DNA of 64,000 nt from Mycoplana azooxidifex (GTDB lineage Bacteria > Pseudomonadota > Alphaproteobacteria > Rhizobiales > Rhizobiaceae). Each line of letters opens with the position of its first letter. The first letter of the stretch is position 1. A program made the position numbers and the translations under genes. Positions 35,794 through 43,767 of the stretch are shown here, in pieces. The stretch spans positions 248,001 to 312,000 of the forward strand of contig NZ_JACIEE010000005.1 of the NCBI RefSeq assembly GCF_014196765.1, read 5' to 3'. Below the pieces are notes generated by a model, which was not told where the DNA came from, ran no database searches, and saw only the letters and a program-made list of their open reading frames with translations.

Positions 35794-37032
35794 ATGACAC
35801 ATATCGGCATCGTCGGCGGCGGCATCATCGGCTGCGCCACGGCACTTCACCTTCTCGACCGCGGCCACCAGGTGACCATCATCGAGCGTGATGCCGGCGG
35901 CCTGCCGGCCTCGGTGGGCAATGCCGGCATCCTCGCCATTCCCGAGATCGACCCGATCGCCCGGCCCGGCATGCTGCTGTCCGCGCCCCGCTGGCTGCTC
36001 GATCCGCTGGGCCCGCTGGCGCTACGCTGGGGCGACGTACCCTCGCTGCTGCCCTGGCTCTTGCGCCTTCTCGTCGCCTCCCGGCCCGCGCAGGTCGAGC
36101 GCTCCCGCCGGGCTTTGACCTTCCTGATGAAGACGGCCACGGCCGACCACGCCGCCATGGCGCAGATGATCGCCATCACCGGCCATCTCCGACAGACGGG
36201 CGCCCTTTCGATCTTCGACACCGAGGCCGCGCGCGACAAGGCCTTTGCCCACGAGGTGGACAACGCCCGCATCCTCGGCGGCTACGACGTCGAGAAGCTC
36301 GATGCCGCCGAGACGCGCCGCCGCGTGCCGGCGTTGGCCGGCGAGTTCGCGGGTGCCGTCTACAATGCCGGCTACCAGACCTTCGAATATCCCCTGACCT
36401 TCCTGCGTCGCCTGCAGGCGACGATCCGCGAGCGCGCGTCGTTCATCGATGCCGCCGTCACCTCGCTCGCCTGGAGCGACGAAGGCATTTCGGTCCGGAC
36501 CGAGGCGCAGAACACCCACGTCTTCGACAAGGTCGTCGTCGCCGCCGGCATCTGGTCCAAGCCGCTTGTCGAGCGGGTCGGCCTCCACGTCCAGCTTGAG
36601 ACGGAGCGTGGCTACAACACCACCTTCGTCAACCCGTCGGTGACGCTGGAAATGCCGGTGTTCTTTTCCGAGCACGGCTTCGTGGCCACCCCCTTCGAGA
36701 ACATGCTGCGCGTCGGTGGCGCCGTCGAGCTGGCGCGGCCGGAGACGGCGGCCAACTACGCCCGTGCGAGTGCGATGCGCAAGAAGATGCGCCGCTATGT
36801 GCCGGACCTGCCCGACGAAGGCGGCACCGAATGGATGGGGCGCCGCCCCTCGACGCCGGACTCCGTCCCAGTCATTGGCCTTCATCCGGGCGATCCGCGC
36901 ATCGCATTTGCCTTCGGTCACGGCCACCTCGGCCTGACGCTCGCAGCCACCACCGGCCGCCACATTGCCGATCTGTTTGCCGGCGAGACCAACCCGGAGC
37001 TCGACGCCTTCTCGATCCGCCGCTTCCAGTAG
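35794..37032 (+). CDS. FAD-dependent oxidoreductase (DadA-like)
   Basis: This 412-residue protein is a DAO-family flavoenzyme. The FAD-binding GIVGGGIIGCATALHLLDRG is at the N-terminus, and the C-terminus has GRRPSTPDSVPVIG and FAFGHGHLGLTLA, which match the D-amino acid dehydrogenase DadA. It probably oxidises a D-amino acid or related amine at the membrane. AGGACAGGC precedes the ATG. It follows sitD after 149 bases and is followed by the nucleoside hydrolase gene; no functional link is obvious. Confidence 0.88.
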   Translation: MTHIGIVGGGIIGCATALHLLDRGHQVTIIERDAGGLPASVGNAGILAIPEIDPIARPGMLLSAPRWLLDPLGPLALRWGDVPSLLPWLLRLLVASRPAQVERSRRALTFLMKTATADHAAMAQMIAITGHLRQTGALSIFDTEAARDKAFAHEVDNARILGGYDVEKLDAAETRRRVPALAGEFAGAVYNAGYQTFEYPLTFLRRLQATIRERASFIDAAVTSLAWSDEGISVRTEAQNTHVFDKVVVAAGIWSKPLVERVGLHVQLETERGYNTTFVNPSVTLEMPVFFSEHGFVATPFENMLRVGGAVELARPETAANYARASAMRKKMRRYVPDLPDEGGTEWMGRRPSTPDSVPVIGLHPGDPRIAFAFGHGHLGLTLAATTGRHIADLFAGETNPELDAFSIRRFQ

Positions 37033-37062
37033 CCGGCCCATAGAACCGAAAGATCCGCCTTC

Positions 37063-38015
37063 ATGCAAAGGTCATATTCGACACCGATCCCGGCATCGAC
37101 GACGCCATGGCGCTGCTGTTTTTGCACCAGCACCCCGAGATCGACCTGATCGGCATCACCACCGTCTTCGGCAACGCATCCGTCGAGACGACGACGCGCA
37201 ACGCGCTGTTCCTGAAGCGCGAATGGGAAATCGCAGCACCCGTCGCCAAGGGCAACGGCAAGTCGTTCGACCCGATGCGCAACCCGGTCGACTGGCCGGT
37301 GATGATCCACGGCCATGACGGTCTCGGCAATATCGACGTGCCGGAGACGATCGACCTCCCCGTCGATCCCCGCCCCGCCCATCGCTTCATCATCGATACG
37401 GTGCGGCAAAACCCCGGCGAGGTGACGCTGATCGCCGTCGGCCGCATGTCGAACCTCGCCTTTGCGCTGAAGGAGGCCCCGGAGATCGCCACGCTCGTAA
37501 AGCAGGTGATCATCATGGGCGGCGCCTTCGACGTCCCCGGCAACATCACGCCCGCAGCGGAAGCCAACATCCACGGCGATCCGGAAGCCGCCGACGTCGT
37601 GATGACCGCGCCGTGGAAGGTGGTCGTCGTCGGTCTCGACGTGACGATGAAGACGGTGATGACGCGCACGCTCCTGAACGAGATCGTCGCGAAAGGCGGC
37701 GCACGGGCAAAGCTGCTCTCCGACATCTCCCAGCTCTACATCGACTTCTACGGTCGGCACGTGAAAGACGGCATGGTCGTGCACGACAGCTGCGCCGGCG
37801 TCTATCTCGTCGCACCGCATCTCTTCACCGCCCGCAGCGGCGCGATCCGCGTCGTCGCCGGCGGCATAGCCGACGGCCAGACGATCCAGAAACCGGACGG
37901 CCGCGCCTTCCCGCCCGGCAACTGGGACGAACTGCCAAGCCAACAGGCCTGCATCGGCATCGACGCCGAGGCGGTGCTGCGTTTGCTTGCCGAGACGCTG
38001 TCGCGCGCTGCCTGA
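37063..38015 (+). CDS. Inosine-uridine-type nucleoside hydrolase, apparent frameshift at start
   Basis: The protein is a nucleoside hydrolase that splits ribonucleosides into base and ribose. The open frame runs cleanly from 37107, but the essential N-terminal Ca-binding motif (KVIFDTDPGIDDAM) is encoded in the same frame just upstream, where there is no ATG, GTG or TTG before a stop codon at 37041-37043. An ATG at 37063 is one base out of frame. Adding one A to the CAAAGG run after it would give MQKVIFDTDPGIDD. Other motifs are intact (IIMGGAFDVPGN, EANIHGDPEAAD, VHDSCAGVYLV). It is either a real start-site mutation or a base-calling error. Confidence 0.85.
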
Positions 38016-38030
38016 CGCCAACCGCTGGCT

Positions 38031-38158
38031 CCCTCTTCTCCCGATCGGGGAGAAGTGCCGAGCGAAGCGAGGCGATGAGGGGGGCTTCGCCGCAAACGCC
38101 ACGCCCGCCACGCCCTCATCCGCGCTACGCGCCACCTTCTCCCCGCTGGGGAGAAGAG
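38031..38158. repeat. RIME-like palindromic intergenic repeat E
   Basis: The element has a CTTCTCCC/GGGGAGAAG hairpin at 38035-38055, then AGTGCCGAGCGAAGCGAGGCG, and a second half with GCCCTCATCCGC and CTTCTCCCC/GGGGAGAAG. It lies between the convergent nucleoside hydrolase and ung genes. It is a variant with diverged ends. Confidence 0.7.
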
Positions 38159-38180
38159 GTCCGGAGGCTCCGCTGCTGCC

Positions 38181-38876
38181 CTACTCCACCCGCTCGGGCA
38201 GCGCCCAGTCGATCGGCGGCCGGCCGTGGCTTTGCAGGAAGGTGTTTGCCTTGGAGAAATGGCGGCAGCCGAGGAAGCCGTTGTGCGCCGACAGCGGCGA
38301 GGGATGCGGCGCGCGCAGCACCAAGTGTTTCGCCTGGTCGACGAAGGCCGCCTTTTTCTGTGCGTACGAGCCCCAGAGCATGAAGACGACCGGTTGGTCA
38401 CTCTCGTTGACGGCACGGATCACCGCATCGGTGAAGCGCTCCCAACCCTGCCCCTGATGCGAGGCGGCGCGGCCCATCTCCACCGTCAGGACGCTGTTGA
38501 GCAGAAGCACGCCCTGCCGCGCCCAATGCTCCAGAAAGCCGTGCCGTACCGGCGCGATCCCGAGGTCGGACGCGATTTCCTTGTAGATGTTGACGAGCGA
38601 CGGCGGGATGCGCACCCCTGGGCGCACGCTGAAGCAGAGGCCGTGCGCCTGGCCCTCGCCGTGATAGGGATCCTGCCCGAGGATCACCACCTTCACGTCC
38701 TGGAGCGGCGTCAGGTCGAGGGCGCGGAAGTACTCGGCGCCCTTTGGAAAGATCCGCTTGCCCTGTTCCTTCTCGCTGACCAGGAAGCTCTTCAGCGCCG
38801 CCATGTAGGGGCTGGCGAATTCCTCCGAAAGCATCCCGCGCCAGCTTTCACCGATCCGCACCTCCGCACCCGTCAT
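38181..38876 (-). CDS. ung: Uracil-DNA glycosylase
   Basis: This 231-residue family 1 enzyme removes uracil from DNA. The catalytic water-activating motif is GQDPYHGEGQAHGLCFSV near residue 65, followed by LLLNSVLTVE near 125 and the DNA-intercalating HPSPLSAHNGFLGCRHF near 190. Length is normal. It is a single gene, convergent with the nucleoside hydrolase. Confidence 0.96.
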   Translation of the reverse strand: MTGAEVRIGESWRGMLSEEFASPYMAALKSFLVSEKEQGKRIFPKGAEYFRALDLTPLQDVKVVILGQDPYHGEGQAHGLCFSVRPGVRIPPSLVNIYKEIASDLGIAPVRHGFLEHWARQGVLLLNSVLTVEMGRAASHQGQGWERFTDAVIRAVNESDQPVVFMLWGSYAQKKAAFVDQAKHLVLRAPHPSPLSAHNGFLGCRHFSKANTFLQSHGRPPIDWALPERVE

Positions 38877-39091
38877 GCCGCTTCTCCACGCTCGTGCCTT
38901 CCCATTGGATAGCGCAGCCGCCGCAAAACCGAAACCGGCTTCCTACGATTTGCACCGTAGCCTGCGAACCGCCGCGGGTTGCCGAGAACCGCTCAACCAG
39001 CTTCCGGCGCCGGAACAGGACCGGTGCCCAGGCGTTGGGGAAAATTGAGCGATGCCGACGTGGCATCGCCAGTGCCTGGAAGGAGACGGCC

Positions 39092-39406
39092 ATGCCGCGC
39101 GGAGACAAGTCGAGCTACACGGACAAGCAGAAACGGAAGGCCGAACACATCGCCGATGGCTATGAAGAGCGGGGCGTGTCGGAGAAGGAAGCCGAAAGTC
39201 GCGCCTGGGCGACGGTGAACAAGGAGGACGGCGGCGGCAACAAGTCCGGCTCCGGGCGCGGCAAGCCCGATACGCATGTTTCTGCCCGGAAGGGCGGCCG
39301 CAAGGGTGGCGCTGCGGCCGCCGGCAGGACCGCCGCCGAACGCTCCGCCTCCGCCAAAAAGGCCGCCGCCACCCGCAAGCGCAACGCGCAGAAAACCACC
39401 CATTGA
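39092..39406 (+). CDS. Small basic protein (rhizobial 'plasmid stabilization'-annotated family)
   Basis: This 104-residue protein has two parts. Residues 1-50 (MPRGDKSSYTDKQKRKAEHI...ESRAWATVNKEDGG) are conserved in many rhizobia under the label plasmid stabilization protein, which is not based on function. Residues 50-104 are Lys/Ala/Gly-rich (RKGGRKGGAAAAGRT, SAKKAAATRKR) and resemble histone H1-type tails, so nucleic-acid binding is likely. GAAGGAGACGGCC precedes the ATG. It stands alone and may be stress induced. Confidence 0.75.
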   Translation: MPRGDKSSYTDKQKRKAEHIADGYEERGVSEKEAESRAWATVNKEDGGGNKSGSGRGKPDTHVSARKGGRKGGAAAAGRTAAERSASAKKAAATRKRNAQKTTH

Positions 39407-39428
39407 ACTTGAGGGCGGATGTCTGACC

Positions 39429-40697
39429 TCAGCGGATCAGGATCGCCCGGAAATCGTTGACGTTGGTGCCCGTCGGCCCGGTCGTGAAGATGTCGCCGGC
39501 AGCGTCGAAGGCGGTATAGGCGTCGTGGCCGATAAGCCGCGCGCGCGGGTCCTCGCCGGTGGCGCGCATGCGCCCGATCGAGCCGCCATCGGCAAAGGCG
39601 CCGGCATTGTGCTCCGATCCGTCGCGGCCATCGGTATCGGCAGCGAGCGCGTGGACGTTCTCCAAACCGTCGATGGCCATGGCGAAGGCCAGCAGGAACT
39701 CGCTGTTGCGCCCGCCCCTGCCAAAACCCTCCCCGCCGATCGTCACGGTCGTCTCCCCGCCGGAGAGGATCAGCACCGGGGGAGCAAATGGGCGGCCGCG
39801 CGTGCGCACCTCGCGGGCGATCGCCGCATGCATCAGGCCGATGTCGCGCGCCTCGCCCTCGATGGAATCCGACAGGATCACGGTCTCGATCCCGGCAGCG
39901 CGCGCCCTGGCGGCGGCGGCCTCCAGCGAGACGCGGGCGGATGCGATGACATGATGCGCGTGGCTGGCGAAGGCGGCATCTTCCGGGCCGGGAGCCGCGG
40001 CGGCCTCCGAATTAAGGTGCGCCATCACCCGCTCGGGCAGGTTCATGCGGTACTGGCGGACGATTTCCAGCGCATCCTGCGGCGTCGAGCCGTCCGGCAC
40101 GGTCGGGCCGGAGGCAACATGAGCGGGATTGTCGCCGGGAATATCGGAAACGATCAGGCTGATCACGCGCGCCGGTGCTGCGGCATGGGCTAGCCGCCCG
40201 CCCTTGATCTGCGAGACGTGCTTGCGCACCACGTTCATCGCCGATATCGGCGCCCCGGAGGAAAGCAGCGCGCGATTGACGGCGATCTCGTCTTGAAGCG
40301 TCAGCCCTCCCGCAGGTGCCGGCAGCAGAGAGGAGCCGCCACCGGAGATCAGCGCGATCACGAGATCGTCCGCAGTCAACCCCCGGACCGTTTCCAGCAG
40401 CCGCGTCGCGGCCTGAAGTCCCGCCTCGTCCGGCACGGGATGGGCGGCCTGCAGCACGACGATCCTCTCCAAGCTCTCGACCGGACCGTGCTGGGCGACG
40501 ACCACCCCCTCGATCGGTCCGTCCCACAGGCTCTCGAAGGCCTTCGCCATCTGGCTTGCCGCCTTGCCAGCGCCGACGACGATGGTGCGCCCCCTCGGGC
40601 GCTCCGGTAGGTGGGCACGAATGGCCGCCAGCGGATCGGCGGCCTTGACCGCTTCATCGAACAGGGAGGCGAGAAAGGCGCGGGGATCGTCTGTCAT
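39429..40697 (-). CDS. Glycerate 2-kinase (MOFRL/DUF4147 family)
   Basis: This 422-residue protein is a class II glycerate kinase (GckA/TtuD type) that phosphorylates D-glycerate to 2-phosphoglycerate. GRTIVVGAGKAASQMA near residue 38 and ISGGGSSLLPAPAGG near 120 lie in the DUF4147 part; the MOFRL domain at the C-terminus has LAADTDGRDGSEHNAGAFAD. Some members are annotated hydroxypyruvate reductase, but the kinase activity is the established one. It is the last gene of the GMC-Dabb-kinase unit, six bases after the Dabb gene. Confidence 0.9.
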   Translation of the reverse strand: MTDDPRAFLASLFDEAVKAADPLAAIRAHLPERPRGRTIVVGAGKAASQMAKAFESLWDGPIEGVVVAQHGPVESLERIVVLQAAHPVPDEAGLQAATRLLETVRGLTADDLVIALISGGGSSLLPAPAGGLTLQDEIAVNRALLSSGAPISAMNVVRKHVSQIKGGRLAHAAAPARVISLIVSDIPGDNPAHVASGPTVPDGSTPQDALEIVRQYRMNLPERVMAHLNSEAAAAPGPEDAAFASHAHHVIASARVSLEAAAARARAAGIETVILSDSIEGEARDIGLMHAAIAREVRTRGRPFAPPVLILSGGETTVTIGGEGFGRGGRNSEFLLAFAMAIDGLENVHALAADTDGRDGSEHNAGAFADGGSIGRMRATGEDPRARLIGHDAYTAFDAAGDIFTTGPTGTNVNDFRAILIR

Positions 40698-40703
40698 GAC
40701 CGA

Positions 40704-41021
40704 TCAATCGTCCGTTTCGAGATCGAAGACAAGGATCCCTTTCACGCCGTCGAGCGCGGCGGCCACGAGCTTGGCGCCGATCTTCTTGTGCTCTTCGTCC
40801 TCGAGATAGGCATCGCGGGCGAAGCTGTCGTCGAAGTCGACGATGAAGCCGTCGGAAAATCCCTTGTCCATGCCGGTCTCCGGACTGACGTTGGTGCCCG
40901 AATGGACCGCCAGCAGGCCGGGGATGCGGTCCTTGAGCGCTGCGATCTCGTCGAAGATCTCGGTCTTCGCCGCAGCGCCGATCGTCGGCTTGAAACGGAT
41001 GAACACACAGTGGCGGATCAT
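40704..41021 (-). CDS. Dabb (stress-responsive A/B barrel) protein
   Basis: This 105-residue protein has the dimeric alpha-beta barrel fold: MIRHCVFIRFKP, ALKDRIPGLLAVHSG, GFIVDFDDSFARDAYLEDEEH. Members include small isomerase-like or monooxygenase-like enzymes and plant stress proteins. It lies nine bases after the GMC oxidoreductase and six before the glycerate kinase, so it is co-transcribed with them. A role on an oxidised intermediate is inferred only from context. GGAGCACCGC precedes the ATG. Confidence 0.88.
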   Translation of the reverse strand: MIRHCVFIRFKPTIGAAAKTEIFDEIAALKDRIPGLLAVHSGTNVSPETGMDKGFSDGFIVDFDDSFARDAYLEDEEHKKIGAKLVAAALDGVKGILVFDLETDD

Positions 41022-41030
41022 GCGGTGCTC

Positions 41031-42686
41031 CTATCGAATGTCGGCCCGGGCGCGCGCACGGGTGTCGTTGCGCTCGTGGGCGAAGATCTGCCGCGGCAGC
41101 GGCGGCAGGTCGCGAATGATGTCGGCGCCCTTCTCGCCCACCATGATCGTCGGCGCATTGGTGTTGCAGGAGGGCACGCGCGGCATGACGGAACTGTCGC
41201 AGACGCGCAGGCCCTCGAGCCCGTGCACCTTTAGGTCGAGCCCGACGACGGCATCCGCGCCCGAGCCCATCTTGCAGGTCCCCACGGGATGATGGTCGGT
41301 CTTGGCATTGGTGCAACCGTAGTCGAACAGGTCGTCATCGGTGACGTATTTGGGACCGGGCAGCCGTTCAGCAAGGATAAACGGTTTCAGCGCAGCCTGT
41401 TGCATGATCTCGCGGGCGACCTTCAGACCCTCGATCGACATCTTGCGGTCGTGCGGATCGGCCCAGTAGTTGGGGTCGATCAAGGGGGCTGCGGCAGGAT
41501 CGGCCGAGGAAAGACGGACCGTGCCCCGCGAGCGCGGGTGCAAATAGGCCGAGTTCAGCGTGACGCCGGCGTTCTTCAGCCGCTCCACGCCAGCCTCGAT
41601 GCCCGAACCGAGACCGAGGTGGAACTGGATGTCGGGCGAGCGCGCATCGGGATCGGCATACCAGAATCCGCCGGTCTCGAAGAGCGAAGACGCGACCGGG
41701 CCGGAGCGGAACAGCACGTATTGCAGGCCGGCCCAGAGCGTGCGGTGGAGCTTTGCCACGTTGTCATAGGTGTGGTCGCCGGTGCATTCGCAGATGACGA
41801 ACAGGTCGAGATGGTCCTGCAGGTTCGAGCCGACGCCGGGCAGGTCGTGCTTTACGGTGACACCGGCGGATCTCAGATGTTCGGCCGGGCCGATCCCCGA
41901 TTGCAGCAGGAGCTTCGGCGAACCGATCGCCCCCGATGTGACCAGCACCTCGCGCTCAGCCCGGATCGTCTCGATCCCCCGCACGGTGACCACTTCGACG
42001 CCGACGGCGCGGCTGCCTTCCAGCAAGATGCGGGCGACGCGCGCGCCGGTGCGGACCGTCAGGTTCCTGCGATCCTTGATGGGCAAGAGATAGGCAAGCG
42101 AAGCCGACGAGCGCCGGCGGTCGCGCTGGGTCAGTTGGTAGAAGCCGAGGCCGGCCTGCTGGCGGCCGTTGAAGTCGTGGTTGTAGGGAATGCCGAGTTC
42201 CTGGCCGGCCCGGATATAGGCATCGCAGATCGGCAGGCCCGAGACGGGCATCGAGACGCCCAGCGGACCTCCGTAGGAGTGATAGTCGTCGGCGAAGCGC
42301 TGGTTGTCCTCGGCGCGCTTGAAATAGGGCAGGACCGACCGGTAGTCCCAACCCTCGCAACCGTCTTCGCTGGCCCACAGGTCGTAGTCGACGGCGTTGC
42401 CGCGGGTATAGAGCTGGGCATTGATGGACGAGCCGCCGCCGATGACCTTGGCCTGCGTATAGCGCAGCACGCGGCCCTTCATGTGCTTCTGCGGCACGGT
42501 CTCCCAACCCCAGCTGGCAACGCCCTTCGTCATCTTGGCAAAGCCGGCCGGCATGTGGAACAACGGGTTCCAGTCGCCGCCCCCGGCTTCGAGCAGCAGG
42601 ACGCGCACGCTCGGGTCTTCGGAAAGGCGATTGGCGAGCACGCATCCCGCAGGTCCGGCGCCGGTGATGATGTAGTCGTAAGCCAT
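41031..42686 (-). CDS. GMC-family FAD oxidoreductase
   Basis: This 551-residue flavoenzyme belongs to the choline dehydrogenase-like branch of the glucose-methanol-choline family. The FAD motif is YIITGAGPAGCVLANRLSED, the second family signature is KVIGGGSSINAQLYTRGN near residue 80, and TSGAIGSPKLLLQSGIGP near 255. The catalytic histidine region is TDHHPVGTCKMG, and the C-terminus ends with NTNAPTIMVGEKGADII. It oxidises an alcohol of unknown nature. The ATG at 42686 follows TTTGAGGAAACGTGC. It heads an operon with the Dabb and glycerate kinase genes. Confidence 0.9.
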   Translation of the reverse strand: MAYDYIITGAGPAGCVLANRLSEDPSVRVLLLEAGGGDWNPLFHMPAGFAKMTKGVASWGWETVPQKHMKGRVLRYTQAKVIGGGSSINAQLYTRGNAVDYDLWASEDGCEGWDYRSVLPYFKRAEDNQRFADDYHSYGGPLGVSMPVSGLPICDAYIRAGQELGIPYNHDFNGRQQAGLGFYQLTQRDRRRSSASLAYLLPIKDRRNLTVRTGARVARILLEGSRAVGVEVVTVRGIETIRAEREVLVTSGAIGSPKLLLQSGIGPAEHLRSAGVTVKHDLPGVGSNLQDHLDLFVICECTGDHTYDNVAKLHRTLWAGLQYVLFRSGPVASSLFETGGFWYADPDARSPDIQFHLGLGSGIEAGVERLKNAGVTLNSAYLHPRSRGTVRLSSADPAAAPLIDPNYWADPHDRKMSIEGLKVAREIMQQAALKPFILAERLPGPKYVTDDDLFDYGCTNAKTDHHPVGTCKMGSGADAVVGLDLKVHGLEGLRVCDSSVMPRVPSCNTNAPTIMVGEKGADIIRDLPPLPRQIFAHERNDTRARARADIR

Positions 42687-42770
42687 GCACGTTTCCTCAA
42701 AAGCCGATAACGGCGCGTCTTCCATTCCGTCGCAGCGCGTCTCATGGACACGCGCCCCTGCGGCGACTTC

Positions 42771-42910
42771 CCCCTCATCCGCCTGCCGGCACCTTCTCCC
42801 CGCCGGGGAGAAGAGACTTGCCGCACCGTTCCAGCGTCCCTTGGCCAAGCCGCTGGCCGGGCTCCCTCCCCTCGGGGAGAAGTGCCGAGCGCATGCGAGG
42901 CGATGAGGGG
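42771..42910. repeat. RIME-like palindromic intergenic repeat F
   Basis: It begins CCCCTCATCCGCCTGCCGGC and ends GGCGATGAGGGG. It has a CTTCTCCCCG/CGGGGAGAAG hairpin and a second half with CCGAGCGCATGCGAGG. It lies between the SDR gene and the GMC operon on the same strand and may separate the two transcription units. The gap of 283 bases holds no gene. Confidence 0.78.
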
Positions 42911-42969
42911 AACTTCGCCTCAAGCGCCGACACTCGCCATCCCCTCCCCCCAACGGAGCGGCGGAAAAC

Positions 42970-43767
42970 TCACAGCCGCCCGATCGAAAGCCCTCCATCG
43001 AGGTCGAGCACCGATCCGGTGGCGAAGGCGAAGCGGCCGGAGGCAAGGGCTGCGACGGCGGCGCCGATGTCGTCCGGCTCGCCCCAGCGCTTCATCGGCA
43101 CCAGTCCGCCTGCGATCAGGACGTCGTATTTCGAAGAGACGCCGGCGGTCATCTCGGAGCGGATGATGCCGGGACGGACCTCGAACACGGAAATGCCGGT
43201 ATCGGCCAGCCGCAGCGCCAGCCCCTGGCTGAACGCGGCGAGCCCCGCCTTCGTCATGCAGTAGTCCAGCCGCTCGGGCGACGACAGCGAGGCCGAAACG
43301 GACGTGATGTTGACGATCGACCGCGGATGGGTGGCCGGTACCGCAAGCATCGCGTGCAGTACGGCCTGCGTGAAGAACACCGTGCCGCGCAGGTTGGTGG
43401 CGACGATCGCGTCGAAATTCTCAGGCTCCAGATCGAGAAAGTCGCCCCGCACCACCGAGGCGATACCGGCGTTGTTGACCAGGCAATCGATGCGGCCGAA
43501 AGCATCGACAATCGCCTCCACCGTATCCCTGTGGACCTCCACCGCCGCGAGATCGGCCTGGAAATAGACCGCTTTCGCTCCGGCCTTGCCGAGTTCGGCG
43601 AGCACCGTGTCGGTGCCCTCGTCCGAGGCGCCGATGCCGGTGATGGCAATGTCGAAGCCATCAGCCGCGAGCGCCCGGGCAATGCCGAACCCGATGCCGC
43701 GGCGCCCCCCGGTGACGATGGCCAGAGGGCGAGGCTTCCGATGGCGGGGCGAGCGAAAGGATGTCAT
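42970..43767 (-). CDS. Short-chain dehydrogenase/reductase
   Basis: This 265-residue SDR has the cofactor motif TGGRRGIGFGIA at the N-terminus, NNAGIA near residue 100, and the Ser...YCMTKAG catalytic residues near 165-172. It is annotated in relatives as 3-ketoacyl-ACP reductase, but the operon makes a sugar or polyol dehydrogenase more likely. Its start overlaps the stop of the upstream GMC gene by one base (TAATG), so it is translationally coupled to it. It is the last gene of the sugar ABC operon. Confidence 0.88.
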   Translation of the reverse strand: MTSFRSPRHRKPRPLAIVTGGRRGIGFGIARALAADGFDIAITGIGASDEGTDTVLAELGKAGAKAVYFQADLAAVEVHRDTVEAIVDAFGRIDCLVNNAGIASVVRGDFLDLEPENFDAIVATNLRGTVFFTQAVLHAMLAVPATHPRSIVNITSVSASLSSPERLDYCMTKAGLAAFSQGLALRLADTGISVFEVRPGIIRSEMTAGVSSKYDVLIAGGLVPMKRWGEPDDIGAAVAALASGRFAFATGSVLDLDGGLSIGRL

